Shown: positions 7,872 through 16,833, counted from the stretch's first letter. The stretch: 64,000 nucleotides of DNA from Acidithiobacillus sp. HP-2 (GCF_015100155.1 NZ_JACKZA010000010.1:49653-113652); one strand, 5' to 3'. The notes: a model not told the origin generated them from the sequence alone. Program-made: numbers and translations.

Positions 7872-9995
7872 ATTCAACGCAGCATTCAGACGCTCAGTGG
7901 CAAACTGCTGGAAGAGTGTGTCGCCGTCCTGCTCGTGACTTTGCTGTTTTTATTACGGATCCGTTCGGCGCTGGTGGTCCTGATTGCATTGCCGATCGGT
8001 ATACTTGGCGCCTTTATCGTGATGTATGCTCTCGATATACCGGCGAATATCATGTCTCTTGGGGGAATCGCCATTGCGATTGGCATTATGGTCGATGCGC
8101 CCGTGGTAATGATCGAGAACATGCATAAACATATGGAGAAAGGAGAAGCCCTCAATCCTTGGCAGACTGCCGGGATAGCGGCGATGGAAGTTGGCCCCGC
8201 GCTGTTTTTTTCCTTACTGATTATCGCGGTTTCCTTTCTGCCCATCTTTGCGCTGAGTGGACAGGAAGGTAAATTGTTTGCGCCGCTCGCTTTTACCAAA
8301 ACCTTTGCAATTGCCGCCGCCGCCATTCTCGCTATCACCCTGGTGCCCGTCCTGATGGCCTGGTTTATTCGGGGGAAGATTCCCGTTGAACGAAAGAATC
8401 CTTTAAACCGGGTGTTGGCGAGGTGGTATCGTCCTGTCATACACGGCGTATTGCAAGCCCCTTGGATGGTCGTTATCGGGGCCGTACTGGTGGCTGCGAC
8501 GCTCGTTTATCCCTGGCAAAGACTGGGTACCCAGCTCATGCCGCCCCTGGATGAAGGGACGCTGCTGTATATGCCCGTTGCCCAGAATCCTGCCATTTCT
8601 TACGGTGAATCTGCGGCGCTTTTGCAGTTGACGGATCGCATTATCAAAACCTTTCCAGAAGTGAAAACCGTTTTTGGAGAAGCGGGACGGGCGCAGACCG
8701 CCACCGATCAGTCACCCATTTCCATGTTTGATACCGTGGTCACCCTTAAACAGCCCGATCATTGGCCCGCCCACATCAGCATGAACAAACTGCGTGACCA
8801 GCTGAATCAGGCCTTGCAGATTCCCGGTCTGAGTAATAACTGGACACAACCCATCAAGGGGCGGGTGGACATGTTGACGACCGGACTGCAAACCCCTCTC
8901 GGCCTCAAGATTACGGGACAGAATTTGGCTACCTTGAGTCTTCTGGGGCAGAAAGTCCAAGCAGCGCTCCAAAAAGTGTCCGGTACCCAGACCGCCTATG
9001 CCGCCAGAGTAACCGGCGGACGTTATATCGTCGTCCATACGGATCGGGCCGCCGCCGCCCGCTATGGCATTTCAGTGGCCGACGTGAACCGGCTGGTGGA
9101 AACGGCTATCGGCGGTAAAGTTCTGACTACGGCCGTAGAGGGTGTGCAACGTTTTCCGGTGGATTTGCGCTATCCTCGCGATCGTCGGCAATCACTTTCA
9201 GCGCTGATGGACAGTCGTGTGGCAGCGCCCAATGGTGCGCAGATTCCCCTCGCACAGTTGGCGCGGGTAGACATGGTCAATGGGCCAGCCATGCTCACCA
9301 GTGATGATAGCCAACTGAACAGTTGGGTCACCATTGATCTGAAACCGGGGACGAGTATTGGCACTTATGTGGCCAGGGCGAAACGGATGCTCGCGCATCA
9401 GGTCCATCTGCCACCGGGATATACCATAAACTGGGTCGGCGAATATCAGAGTATGCATCGCGCCAATCAGCGTTTGCAGATTGTCGTGCCGATGGTTTTG
9501 TTACTGATTGCCTTACTGCTCTATCTCAATTTTCGTAATGTGGTCGAGGTGGCTATTGTCCTGGTCACTTTGCCATTCTCTCTGGTAGGTGGCCTCTGGC
9601 TGGTTTATGTACTTCATTACAAGCTCTCGGTAGCGGTGGTCGTGGGTTTTATTGCCCTCGCCGGTGTGGCCGTCGAATTTGGGGTAGTTATGCTCCTTTA
9701 TCTGGACCAGGCCCTGCAGCGTCGGCGGGCCCGCGATGCCTTGCAAAACTGGCACGATCTGCAGCTGGCGATCATGGAGGGAAGTATGCTCCGTCTGCGT
9801 CCGCTGGCCATGACGTTTACCCTGGTCGTTGTGGGCCTGCTGCCCATCATGCTCAGTGAGGGCACAGGGGCCGATATGATGAAACGGATTGCCGCACCTA
9901 TCATCGGCGGCATGTTGAGCGCAACGCTGTTGGCCTTGCTCGTTATCCCTGCGCTGTACGCCTTATGGCAACGGCGTCGTTTAAGATCGCAGTAA
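7872..9995 (+). pseudogene. cusA: CusA-type heavy-metal RND efflux pump, N-terminal third missing
   Basis: The cusA reading frame is open from the first base after the IS256 end (7872) to 9995, about 707 codons, compared with about 1040 for the family. The missing part comprises TM1 and the first porter region. What remains starts within TM2 (GKLLEECVAVLLV) and contains the proton-relay segment IMVDAPVVMIEN of TM4, the second periplasmic half, AGVAVEFGVVMLLYLD, and GTGADMMKRIAAPIIGGM. CusA pumps Cu(I)/Ag(I) from periplasm and cytoplasm through CusBC. An internal GTG at 7935 could start a 686-aa product, but it would lack half of the trimer porter domain. Loss of efflux is likely. The following gene suggests that this was a copper locus. 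Confidence 0.88.
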
Positions 9996-10017
9996 TACTC
10001 AGAAAAGGAGAAATGTC

Positions 10018-10575
10018 ATGAACAGAAGGCAGTTGTTGAAGTCGATATTATCGGCACTGGCTATAGCAGGTTATGTGCAGGCAGACCGGGCTAGTGCCTC
10101 GGGTATGGGCAGTATGATGGGAAACATGATGGGGGGTGATTCGCCTGACCACGAAGGCATGCGTGCCATGATGTCACCGGAGAATCGTGGACCCATGCGT
10201 ACCGGGATGGAATTGTTCCAAGTGCATGCAGAGGTGCATCGCAAAGTGACTTTTCTGCCTAATGGGATACACGCGGTCACGATTTCGGCCGTGCCACATA
10301 CGGTTGCTTTACTCCAGGCGCATGTGACCCGGATGTATCAGCGCCTGGCGGAAGACCAACCTTTCCCCTATCCGGCCAGTCGAAGCGTTCCCGTCATGTT
10401 CGCTCATCCAACGCTATACCAGCGAAAACTGGACTACCTTAAGGATGGTGTGGCGGTGACAGAAACGTCGTCAGATCCGGAAATGATCCGTGTGATTCAT
10501 GCCCACGCGCGTGAAATTACGCGCTTTGTCAAAGAGGGCATGCCTGCGATGATGCGGGGAATGATGTCCTCATGA
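10018..10575 (+). CDS. Exported Met/His-rich protein, probably copper-associated
   Basis: A 185-aa protein with an AAGGAGAA ribosome-binding site before ATG 10018. The N-terminus (MNRRQLLKSILSALAIAGY, then ASA) looks like a signal peptide with a twin-arginine-like start. The mature N-terminus is rich in Met and Gly (SGMGSMMGNMMGG) and the C-terminus is again Met-rich (GMPAMMRGMMSS), with scattered His residues. Met/His clusters of this kind bind Cu(I)/Ag(I) in periplasmic copper proteins. The gene lies 22 bp after the cusA remnant, so it probably belonged to the same metal-efflux operon. The exact family is unrecognised; the copper role is inferred from composition and context. Confidence 0.7.
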   Translation: MNRRQLLKSILSALAIAGYVQADRASASGMGSMMGNMMGGDSPDHEGMRAMMSPENRGPMRTGMELFQVHAEVHRKVTFLPNGIHAVTISAVPHTVALLQAHVTRMYQRLAEDQPFPYPASRSVPVMFAHPTLYQRKLDYLKDGVAVTETSSDPEMIRVIHAHAREITRFVKEGMPAMMRGMMSS

Positions 10576-10620
10576 GACGCAGGGATGCGGACTCAATTTT
10601 TGGGGCATCCATACATGGAG

Positions 10621-11023
10621 GGTGAACCATTCCGAGGGCTGAAGCCACTTATGCTGCATCCTTTGGCGTCGCCTGCTCATCCGTGCTCATCCCAGGGAAC
10701 CAGCGGATGAAAGTTTTTCGTAGGTCATCGTTCAGGACCTGCACTCTTGTTTGCAGCAACAGATGCGCACCGCGTTGGGTCCAGCGCATCTGCTGCTTTT
10801 TCACGAAGCGTTTACTGACCACATAGTTCACCGTGGATTCGACAAAGGACGTGGAAATTACTTCGTCATGCCGGTAGTGGTCGCCGTAGTTGGGGATAAA
10901 CGCCTGGTTGGCATCAATATAGGTGCGAAATTCCCGTACCACCTTGCGCATTTTCTTCTTGTTCGCCGGATTCGCCTCCAGCCTCTCCAGATCGTCTTCT
11001 AAATGATTTTTCTCAATGCGACC
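10621..11023 (-). pseudogene. ISKra4-like transposase remnant B
   Basis: On the minus strand about 125 codons match the C-terminal part of an ISKra4-type transposase. They include EKNHLEDDLERLEANPANKK, RTYIDANQAFIPNYGDHYR, ISTSFVES, NYVVSKRF and VKKQQMRWTQRGAH, with a stop at 10649. Resemblance to transposase ends at about 11023. It is a longer version of the remnant at 6191-6456 in the same orientation. The two form direct repeats of about 265 bp flanking IS256 copy 2, cusA and the Met-rich gene. Confidence 0.82.
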
Positions 11024-11092
11024 CTAGCCTGGCTGTGACACGCTAGGCCATATTCGGAATTCACTGCAGCCTCCGGGTAAAGGGATAACGTC

Positions 11093-11779
11093 ATGTATTT
11101 TCGACAACTGTTTCATATCGAGAGCAGTACCTACACCTACATTCTCGCGGATAGTACCTGGCGCGATGCCGTGGTCATCGATGCTGTGGCCGAGGGCAGT
11201 GCCGAAGTTTTGCAGATTTTGCATAATGAAGGCCTGCACCTGACTCATATTCTGGAAACCCATTTGCACGCCGATCATATCAGCGCTGCCCACAAACTCC
11301 GCGAGCAGACGGACGCACAGGTAGTCCTCAGTGTCCGAGCTCAAGCCGACTGTGCCGACATTGCGGTGGATGACGGCGATTTCCTGGTCTTGGGAGACGA
11401 TGTCATTCGCGTAGTCGCTACCCCTGGGCATACTCCTGAGTCTCTGAGTTTTCGCTGGCATGACCGGGTTTTTACCGGCGACGCTCTGCTTATTGGCGGC
11501 TGTGGGCGCACTGACTTCCAGGGCGGCGATGCCGGTACCTTATACGACAGCATTACCACAAAACTTTTCACCTTACCTGACGAGACGTTGGTTTATCCCG
11601 GTCACGACTATCGTGGTCGCCGGGTGATCTGTATTGGCGAGGAAAAACAGAGCAACCCGCGCCTCGCCAACAAATCGCGAGAGGAATTCATCGCTATCAT
11701 GGCCGCACTCAATCTGCCGCTTCCGAAATTGATCGATGTCTCCGTCCCGGCTAATCGTCTTTGTGGTGCCAAACCTTGA
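11093..11779 (+). CDS. Persulfide dioxygenase (ETHE1-like MBL-fold)
   Basis: A 228-aa metallo-beta-lactamase-fold protein with the ETHE1/PDO pattern. It has THLHADHISAAHKL (mononuclear iron-site His residues), VVATPGHTPESLSF, FTGDALLIGGCGRTDFQGG, and VYPGHDYRGR. These enzymes oxidise glutathione persulfide to sulfite with O2, which suits an organism living on reduced sulfur. The GCGRTDFQ signature separates this group from glyoxalase II. It stands alone, without a fused rhodanese domain, and is followed by decayed sequence. A beta-lactamase-fold hydrolase of another substrate is a less likely alternative. Confidence 0.88.
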   Translation: MYFRQLFHIESSTYTYILADSTWRDAVVIDAVAEGSAEVLQILHNEGLHLTHILETHLHADHISAAHKLREQTDAQVVLSVRAQADCADIAVDDGDFLVLGDDVIRVVATPGHTPESLSFRWHDRVFTGDALLIGGCGRTDFQGGDAGTLYDSITTKLFTLPDETLVYPGHDYRGRRVICIGEEKQSNPRLANKSREEFIAIMAALNLPLPKLIDVSVPANRLCGAKP

Positions 11780-11879
11780 TGTAGCCCAGATATTCTGACA
11801 CTGGAGATTGTGATTTTAGGACCAATCAGCACTATCCATAATCATGAAGATATTTTGTCTGGGATAATGTCAGGCCACT

Positions 11880-12186
11880 CTATTACGTGAAACCTGTATA
11901 CCTTTGCTGCCTACTCCGGGCAACATCAGAGAACTCGTGCGTCCGTTCTGTGGGGTGACCACATGGGCGGAGGCTGTGTTGGAAGATCAGCATCACATTT
12001 ACTTCAGGACGCATGTTTTTGCGCCCGGCTATTGCTGGGTTTCTTATGATCTTTTGCCATTCTTGCGGGTTTTGAAGGGTAGCAGGCCACAAACGCGGTG
12101 TAAAACACCGTGCTGCGCTCCAGATCAGCAACGCGCAGGCTCATGTGGAATTCATGGGCGGCAGGAAATGCAAGTGAGGAAGTCAT
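11880..12186 (-). pseudogene. Broken VOC/glyoxalase-fold gene (ArsI/CadI-like)
   Basis: From ATG 12186 the minus strand encodes HEFHMSLRVADLERSTVFYTAF, a good match to the first beta-alpha unit of vicinal-oxygen-chelate proteins, but it then runs into a stop at 12004. A continuation PEVNVMLIFQHSLRP can be read in another frame, which suggests at least one frameshift. VOC proteins of this type (ArsI, C-As lyase; CadI) are often next to an aquaglyceroporin in arsenic operons, as here. The remainder is too degraded to judge substrate residues. Confidence 0.5.
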
Positions 12187-12228
12187 GTTGGTCTTTCCAG
12201 AGATCGGTGAAGTCGGTGGGCGCAGCGA

Positions 12229-12963
12229 TCAGGATTCGCGCGGCGGTTTGTCCAGGCCCAGCCAGGTGCCGTAGAACAGGCGCGGCAGGATGAGCAAGGC
12301 CAACAGTGCGCCGACGATCTGCGCTGCAATGAAGCCGGGCGCGCTGGCCGGGGCGATGCCGGCAAAGGTGTCGGTGAGAGTGCGGGCCAAGGTCACTGCC
12401 GGGTTAGCAAAGCTGGTGGATGAGGTGAACCAGTAGGCCCCGGCAATCCAGGCGGCCACCAGCACCGGCACTTGTCCGGGCATCTGGCGTTTGCCGCCGA
12501 GGATGGTCAGGATGAGGCCGAATGTGGCGATGACTTCGCCCAGCCACTGGCCGCTGCTGCCGCGCAGATGGGTTGAGACCTGCAGCACGGGCAGATTGAA
12601 CATGGCATTGGCCAGCCACACTCCCGCTACGGCGCCCAGCAGTTGCGCCAGGATGTAGCCCAGTGCAAGCGATCCCCTGATTTCGCGCTTTAGCCAGAAC
12701 ACACCGGTCACGACCGGGTTGAAATGCGCACCCGAGCGCGGCCCGAAGACCGTGATCAGTACATACAGCGTGCAGGCTGTGGCGATGGCGTTGGCCAATA
12801 ACGCCACGCCGGTGTTGGTCGGCGAGAGCTGCGCCGCCATGATGCCTGAGCCGACCACGGCGATAAGCAAGATGGCGGTGCCGAGAAACTCCGCCAGCAT
12901 GGGGCGCCCCAGGCGCTCCCAGGCGCTCGGGGCGGAGTTGGTGGCAGCGGTGGGCACAGCCAT
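12229..12963 (-). CDS. Aquaglyceroporin of the arsenic-operon (AqpS) type
   Basis: A 244-aa MIP-family channel with two pore half-helices: the first motif reads SGAHFNPVVTG (NPV instead of NPA) and the second FANPAVTLAR. Six membrane segments can be placed between residues about 20 and 235. The segment TSSTSFANPAVTLARTLTDTF resembles AqpS proteins that conduct arsenite or methylarsenicals in arsenic resistance operons. It directly follows the unrecognised 299-aa gene with no gap, so the two are co-transcribed. The arsenic link is inferred from family resemblance and the VOC fragment downstream; no arsR, arsC or arsB is present. Confidence 0.82.
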   Translation of the reverse strand: MAVPTAATNSAPSAWERLGRPMLAEFLGTAILLIAVVGSGIMAAQLSPTNTGVALLANAIATACTLYVLITVFGPRSGAHFNPVVTGVFWLKREIRGSLALGYILAQLLGAVAGVWLANAMFNLPVLQVSTHLRGSSGQWLGEVIATFGLILTILGGKRQMPGQVPVLVAAWIAGAYWFTSSTSFANPAVTLARTLTDTFAGIAPASAPGFIAAQIVGALLALLILPRLFYGTWLGLDKPPRES

Positions 12964-13863
12964 TCAGTCAGCCAGCACGAGACGGCGGGTGAGGTAGAAC
13001 GGCTCCACCGGCCCCACTACGGCTGCAGCCCCCACCGGCCCGGCAGCCTTGATGAAGCGCGGATCCAGATGGGAGTTTTCGTGATCCCATACAGACTGCC
13101 AGACGCCATGCATGATATAGGCACGCAAAGCGCCGTCGGGATGGGCATTGCGAAGAATTTCAGTGGTCAGCGCCTTACGGTAGAAACGATTGGTACTGGT
13201 TCCCGCCCGTCCAATTCCACTGGGATCATCCTGGGGCTCGAAAGTATTTTGTGCCACAGCCAGCAACGCCATCACTTTGGGTTCCCACCCGGCAAGATCG
13301 GCATCATTGATCATCACATGATTTTCCACGGTGACCGTGGCATTTTCAGTCTGATCAACGGGCGCGCGCAAAAAGCCTTCAATCTGCTCTGGCGTGGTAT
13401 AAATGCCGTTACGGTCACCAGCACCCACGGTCTGATACACGGCGCGATAAGCCAGCAATTCCGGAGATTCAGGCTGTGGACCGGCATGCAATAAAGGCTT
13501 CAGGTCTCTGGTAAAGGCCTCTTCAAGTTTGGCATCTGCAGCCGTGGCGGCATCCACAAAGCGGATGAAAAGGCTATAAAAATAAGGCTGGACATTTTTT
13601 TCAACACCATCGAGATAGGCTGTTGCCAATATCCCTTTGAAACTTTCCGGATAATTTTTCACCATGGTGGAATCGCCGCTCATCTGCTTGAGGGCGACTT
13701 GGATAAATCCCGGCATCTTGCGTAAGTTTGATCCCAGGGCGTCAATGGCCACCAGGAATGCTGCATGGTGTGCCGCTGTAACCCGCAGCTCGGCGTACAA
13801 GGTCACTGCGCCCTCAAGTCCCTGAAATGCTTCTTTGCTCCAGTATCTGGTCGATAAGTTCAT
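12964..13863 (-). CDS. Unrecognised 299-aa protein, possibly a duplicated ferredoxin-like barrel
   Basis: I do not recognise this family. The pattern in residues about 18-100 ([21 protein letters not shown], then [14 protein letters not shown], then YSLFIRFVD) resembles an antibiotic-monooxygenase-type alpha/beta barrel half. A second half ([11 protein letters not shown], then [15 protein letters not shown]) may repeat it. Dimeric barrels of this sort include sulfur oxygenase reductase and heme-degrading enzymes, but the known Cys and His motifs of sulfur oxygenase reductase are not visible. The stop codon touches the start of the aquaglyceroporin gene, and a carboxymuconolactone-decarboxylase-like gene lies 29 bp upstream, so it sits in a three-gene unit. 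Function is open. Confidence 0.6.
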   Translation of the reverse strand: MNLSTRYWSKEAFQGLEGAVTLYAELRVTAAHHAAFLVAIDALGSNLRKMPGFIQVALKQMSGDSTMVKNYPESFKGILATAYLDGVEKNVQPYFYSLFIRFVDAATAADAKLEEAFTRDLKPLLHAGPQPESPELLAYRAVYQTVGAGDRNGIYTTPEQIEGFLRAPVDQTENATVTVENHVMINDADLAGWEPKVMALLAVAQNTFEPQDDPSGIGRAGTSTNRFYRKALTTEILRNAHPDGALRAYIMHGVWQSVWDHENSHLDPRFIKAAGPVGAAAVVGPVEPFYLTRRLVLAD

Positions 13864-13892
13864 GCTAAGACTCCTGTTTGGATGGCAAATAA

Positions 13893-14267
13893 TTATTCAA
13901 GCCCGGTCAGAGCATCGAAAATCGGTTCGGCGTCACCAATCATTTTAGTTGCCATGGCAAAGCGTACAATGCGTACCGTCTCCAGAACCTTATCCTTGGG
14001 AATGCCTTGCAGGGCGATCTTGTCAGACATTGCCCGGACACAGGCTGGGCTGCTGCCCGCCAGTGCAGCTGCAAGGTAGACCAGAACGCGCGTCTGTTCA
14101 TCAAGAGCGCCCTCCTGAGGCATGGCATACATGCGTGAGCGCATGTGCTCCTGAATCAGGCTTTCATCCACCACCGTGGATTTCTCGATAGCAGCCGGCA
14201 CACGGCCCATGCCAGCACGCATTTTGGCCAATAATTCCTGGGCAGAGGGGTTCGTTGTGTTACTCAT
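13893..14267 (-). CDS. Carboxymuconolactone-decarboxylase/AhpD-like protein
   Basis: A 124-aa helical protein starting at ATG 14267 with AGGAGA upstream; in-frame upstream starts lack such a site. The central stretch [27 protein letters not shown] followed by [18 protein letters not shown] matches the CMD/AhpD fold. AhpD-type peroxidase reductants need a CxxC pair, but only a single Cys is visible here, so a disulfide reductase role is doubtful. It is the first gene of a minus-strand unit with the 299-aa protein and the aquaglyceroporin. An ECF sigma factor gene starts upstream on the same strand, an association also seen for other CMD proteins. Confidence 0.72.
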   Translation of the reverse strand: MSNTTNPSAQELLAKMRAGMGRVPAAIEKSTVVDESLIQEHMRSRMYAMPQEGALDEQTRVLVYLAAALAGSSPACVRAMSDKIALQGIPKDKVLETVRIVRFAMATKMIGDAEPIFDALTGLE

Positions 14268-14387
14268 AATGCACTCTCCTTTTGACAAGTCGTTAAAACG
14301 TATGGGTCCTGTATAGGAAGACGGACCCGCCCTGAAAAGGATGCACATTTCTTACTGGAAGGAAGGTCCGACGATTCTAAGGGGTTT

Positions 14388-14428
14388 GGCCCAAGGCAGT
14401 GCCGCGACTTTGGCCCAGCCGGTTCAGG
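14388..14428. repeat. Dispersed intergenic repeat, copy A
   Basis: The segment containing GCCGCGACTTTGGCCCAGCC and ending GGTTCAGG resembles two other places in the window: the left arm of the large inverted repeat at 36492 and the element at 39070-39113. It covers the stop codon of the sigma factor gene (14424-14426), much as the third copy ends directly at the cbbQ stop. Confidence 0.6.
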
Positions 14429-14996
14429 ACGGCTTTTTGTGAGGGAGATGACAACAGACCTGCCCCGAATCTGCATCAAACCGTACTTCACAGGCGGTCA
14501 ATAAAGCCGCACGCAAGCGCAACCGGGCACGCAATAACCGGGATTTGGCGGCAGCTAAACTGAGGCCATGTGATGCGGCATAGGCTTTTTGGGTCATCCC
14601 CTGCAATTCACAACAGGTGAGGATATCGCGGTCAGCCGCTTCGAGAAGGGTGAGTACATGTGGCAAACAGTCGGCCAGCGAATCCACGGCGAGAACTTCT
14701 GCAACCGGTTCTGCAAGTTCTTCTGGAAGATCAACATAGTCGCGCTGACTACGAAAATTGTCCGTCAGCACATGGCGGGCTACGGTGAATAACCAGGCTC
14801 GGGGCTCGCGCAATTCACAAAACCTGCGACCTTCATGCAGCGCTTTAAGAAACACCAGCTGCAAAAGGTCGGCAGACAAATCAGCATCTCCCAGACGGTG
14901 CCGTAGAAAACCGGATATTTCTGCCTGGTGCATTTTCCAGGCACGGGTGACGCAGGTTTCCGTAGGCTTCAGCGCATGATTCATGGACGCCATCAT
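14424..14996 (-). CDS. ECF-type RNA polymerase sigma factor (SigZ-like)
   Basis: A roughly 190-aa sigma-70-family factor. The start at ATG 14996 has AAGG five bases upstream; further in-frame starts exist at 14993 and 14984, and the annotated open frame reaches 15044. Region 2 is seen in ISGFLRHRLGDADLSADLLQLVFLKAL with REPRAWLFTVARHVLTDNFR. Region 4 is seen in LEAADRDILTCCELQGMTQKAYAASHGLSLAAAKSRLLRARLRLR. The C-terminal tail has Cys residues (TACEVRF and GQVCCHL), reminiscent of metal- or redox-responsive ECF factors. No anti-sigma gene is adjacent. A 15-bp inverted repeat lies in its leader region. Confidence 0.85.
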   Translation of the reverse strand: MMASMNHALKPTETCVTRAWKMHQAEISGFLRHRLGDADLSADLLQLVFLKALHEGRRFCELREPRAWLFTVARHVLTDNFRSQRDYVDLPEELAEPVAEVLAVDSLADCLPHVLTLLEAADRDILTCCELQGMTQKAYAASHGLSLAAAKSRLLRARLRLRAALLTACEVRFDADSGQVCCHLPHKKPS

Positions 14997-15001
14997 AAGT
15001 G

Positions 15002-15049
15002 CCTTAGTGTGGGTGTCACAAGGGAACAACCACAACACTAACACTAAGG
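15002..15049. promoter_or_regulatory. Inverted repeat in the leader of the ECF sigma gene
   Basis: The left arm CCTTAGTGTGGGTGT (15002-15016) and right arm ACACTAACACTAAGG (15035-15049) are complementary at 13 of 15 positions and separated by 18 bases. On the minus strand the structure lies between about 6 and 53 bases upstream of the sigma factor start, and the inner arm contains its AAGG ribosome-binding site. It could be an operator or an RNA hairpin hiding that site. Confidence 0.55.
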
Positions 15050-15325
15050 TAATTTACGTGCCGCCTTGCCAATACTCTCGGTAGCCATCGGAGGCCGTGC
15101 AGCAACTCGCGGCAGGTCATAGATCTTCATTCCGCCAGCAATGGCTAAACCAACTTGCCCCATCGACTGTCTGCACCAAGGCTCGGATCTTGGCTCTCCT
15201 CATCGCTGATCCGACTCTACAATGAAATCCTGTTTGGAAGGTCCTCAATCCATAATTTCCTGACTCAAAAAAATCAGGTCAAAAAAAACCAAGTGATGAT
15301 CTTGTATTTTTCACGGCATCCTATA
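15050..15325. other. Intergenic region between divergent sigma factor and padR genes
   Basis: No gene is seen in this stretch. It should contain the promoters of the two divergent genes. The last part (about 15260-15320) is A/T-rich, and the PadR operator-like site follows directly. Confidence 0.4.
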
Positions 15326-15350
15326 AGATATATCCAAATTAGATATATCT
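15326..15350. promoter_or_regulatory. Probable PadR operator: paired AGATATATC sites
   Basis: AGATATATCC (15326-15335) and AGATATATCT (15341-15350) lie 15 bp apart, the second being a perfect 10-bp palindrome. They sit 15 bases before the padR start, overlapping the expected promoter/ribosome-binding region. This suggests autoregulation by a dimer pair. No binding data exist. Confidence 0.55.
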
Positions 15351-15364
15351 AAAAGGCGGTTCCC

Positions 15365-15880
15365 ATGAAACTATCCAATGACCCAGAGGGAAAATGTTCC
15401 GAGCCTTGCCACAGATCAGGGCAAGGCCGACGGAGATCCCGTATGCTTGATCCGGGCATGCTGCGTTACGTCGTCCTGCAGCATATTGCCCAGCATTCAC
15501 GTCACGGATACGAATTGATCAAGCTGTTAGAGCAACAATCCGGGGGGATCTACAGTCCGAGTCCCGGGATGATTTATCCGATGCTCGCAATGCTCGAAGA
15601 TCTCGGCCATGTTTCTGTAATTCTTGAGGGAAACAAGAAACTTTACGTCATCACTGAACAAGGGCAAGCGTTTCTTGAACAGAATCGCGCGATGGTCGTG
15701 GCCATCGAAGAACGGATCGCGACCCGATGCAGTGAAGACGCGCGACAGATACGCGAACATCTCCATTTATTGCGTGATGCCGTTAGCCAACGAATACAAG
15801 CCTCTCCTTTGGTACCGGAACAGTTCCAAAGGATCAAGAAGATTCTTGAAGAGGCACTCACAGAGATTCAGACCCTCTGA
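15365..15880 (+). CDS. PadR-family transcriptional regulator
   Basis: A 171-aa PadR-type repressor. The winged helix is seen in MLRYVVLQHIAQHSRHGYELIKLLEQ, SPSPGMIYPMLAMLEDLGHV and KKLYVITEQGQAFLEQ, and it is followed by the C-terminal dimerisation helices. An N-terminal extension of about 26 residues has two Cys and basic residues (CSEPCHRSGQGRRRSR), a feature of metal- or stress-linked PadR proteins in this kind of neighbourhood. It stands 34 bp before a ferritin-like DUF2202 gene, its probable regulatory target. Two AGATATATC sites precede the start. Confidence 0.88.
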   Translation: MKLSNDPEGKCSEPCHRSGQGRRRSRMLDPGMLRYVVLQHIAQHSRHGYELIKLLEQQSGGIYSPSPGMIYPMLAMLEDLGHVSVILEGNKKLYVITEQGQAFLEQNRAMVVAIEERIATRCSEDARQIREHLHLLRDAVSQRIQASPLVPEQFQRIKKILEEALTEIQTL

Positions 15881-15913
15881 ATCAGGTCTGTAGATGTTTA
15901 AAGGAGTAACATA

Positions 15914-16687
15914 ATGAATATAAATAAAAAGTCTTGTTCACAGTTCGGCGATCAGCGTTCTGGTGAAAGCCGGATGAGGTCAAGCGGTTTTGGAAATGGC
16001 AGTCGTGGAAATGGTGGCCGTGGAAATGGTGGCCGAATGGATCAACGCGGGTTTAATGCGAGCACAAACACATCTACTGAGTCTGAATTCATGGAAAATG
16101 AACATGCGGAGCAGCGCGCAGCGCACCTTGCGCAAATTCGTGCCGATATTGCTGCTTCACCGCGTGGTCTATTGACGAGCGAAGAACGCTCCGACTTGCT
16201 GTTGATGCGAGAGGAGGAAAAAATTGCGCGGGACGTTTATATTCGCTTATACGAGCGCTGGGATATCCGTCCTTTCCAAAATATTACCGGTTCGGAACAA
16301 GTGCACATGGACGCGATGCTGGCTTTGCTTGAGCATTATGGGGAATCTGATCCGGTTCGAGGGTTGGCGGTAGGACAATTCTATCGTGCTGATTTGCAAG
16401 CATTGTATGAGGATCTGATTAATCAGGGACTACGCAGCGAGGCAGACGCCGTTCGCGTTGGGTTATTGATTGAAGAACTCGATATAGCCGACCTACAAAA
16501 AGTGGCCCGACGCACCAATAAACCGGAAATTCTTGCGGTCTATGCAGAATTAGAGCGGGGCTCACGCAATCACTTACGGGCCTTTTATCGGTGGAAACAA
16601 AAGCTTAGTATCGACTATGTTCCGCAGCATCTGTCTTCTGCTGAATTCGAACGTACAGGTCTGTCTGCACACGAAATGTGCCATTGA
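15914..16687 (+). CDS. DUF2202 ferritin-like protein
   Basis: A 257-aa protein with an AAAGGAG site before ATG 15914. The N-terminus is a low-complexity Gly/Asn/Arg region (GFGNGSRGNGGRGNGGR, about residues 25-41). From about residue 90 the DUF2202 fold begins: LLLMREEEKIARDVYIRLYERW, then ITGSEQVHMDAMLALLEHYG, then AVRVGLLIEELDIADLQ and HLRAFYRW. The E(E)xxxARD, ExxHxD and EExD residues are candidate di-iron ligands of this ferritin-like family. Its biochemical role is unknown; a link to metal or oxidative stress is inferred from the fold and the adjacent PadR regulator. No clear signal peptide was seen. Confidence 0.85.
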   Translation: MNINKKSCSQFGDQRSGESRMRSSGFGNGSRGNGGRGNGGRMDQRGFNASTNTSTESEFMENEHAEQRAAHLAQIRADIAASPRGLLTSEERSDLLLMREEEKIARDVYIRLYERWDIRPFQNITGSEQVHMDAMLALLEHYGESDPVRGLAVGQFYRADLQALYEDLINQGLRSEADAVRVGLLIEELDIADLQKVARRTNKPEILAVYAELERGSRNHLRAFYRWKQKLSIDYVPQHLSSAEFERTGLSAHEMCH

Positions 16688-16833
16688 AAACAGAAGCAGT
16701 TGGTCGGTGATGGTCATCGCAGGGTGAACATCACCGATACGATGAGTCCATATAACTTGGCAGGTGCCAGCATCAAGATGATATAATCCGAAACTTATTG
16801 TTTTTTCGATTTGTGCTTGGCGTTACGTTATCC

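Noticed and set aside
12964-13863. Identification of the 299-aa protein as sulfur oxygenase reductase
   Set aside because: The idea came from the barrel-like pattern, but the conserved Cys and iron-ligand motifs of that enzyme are not present.
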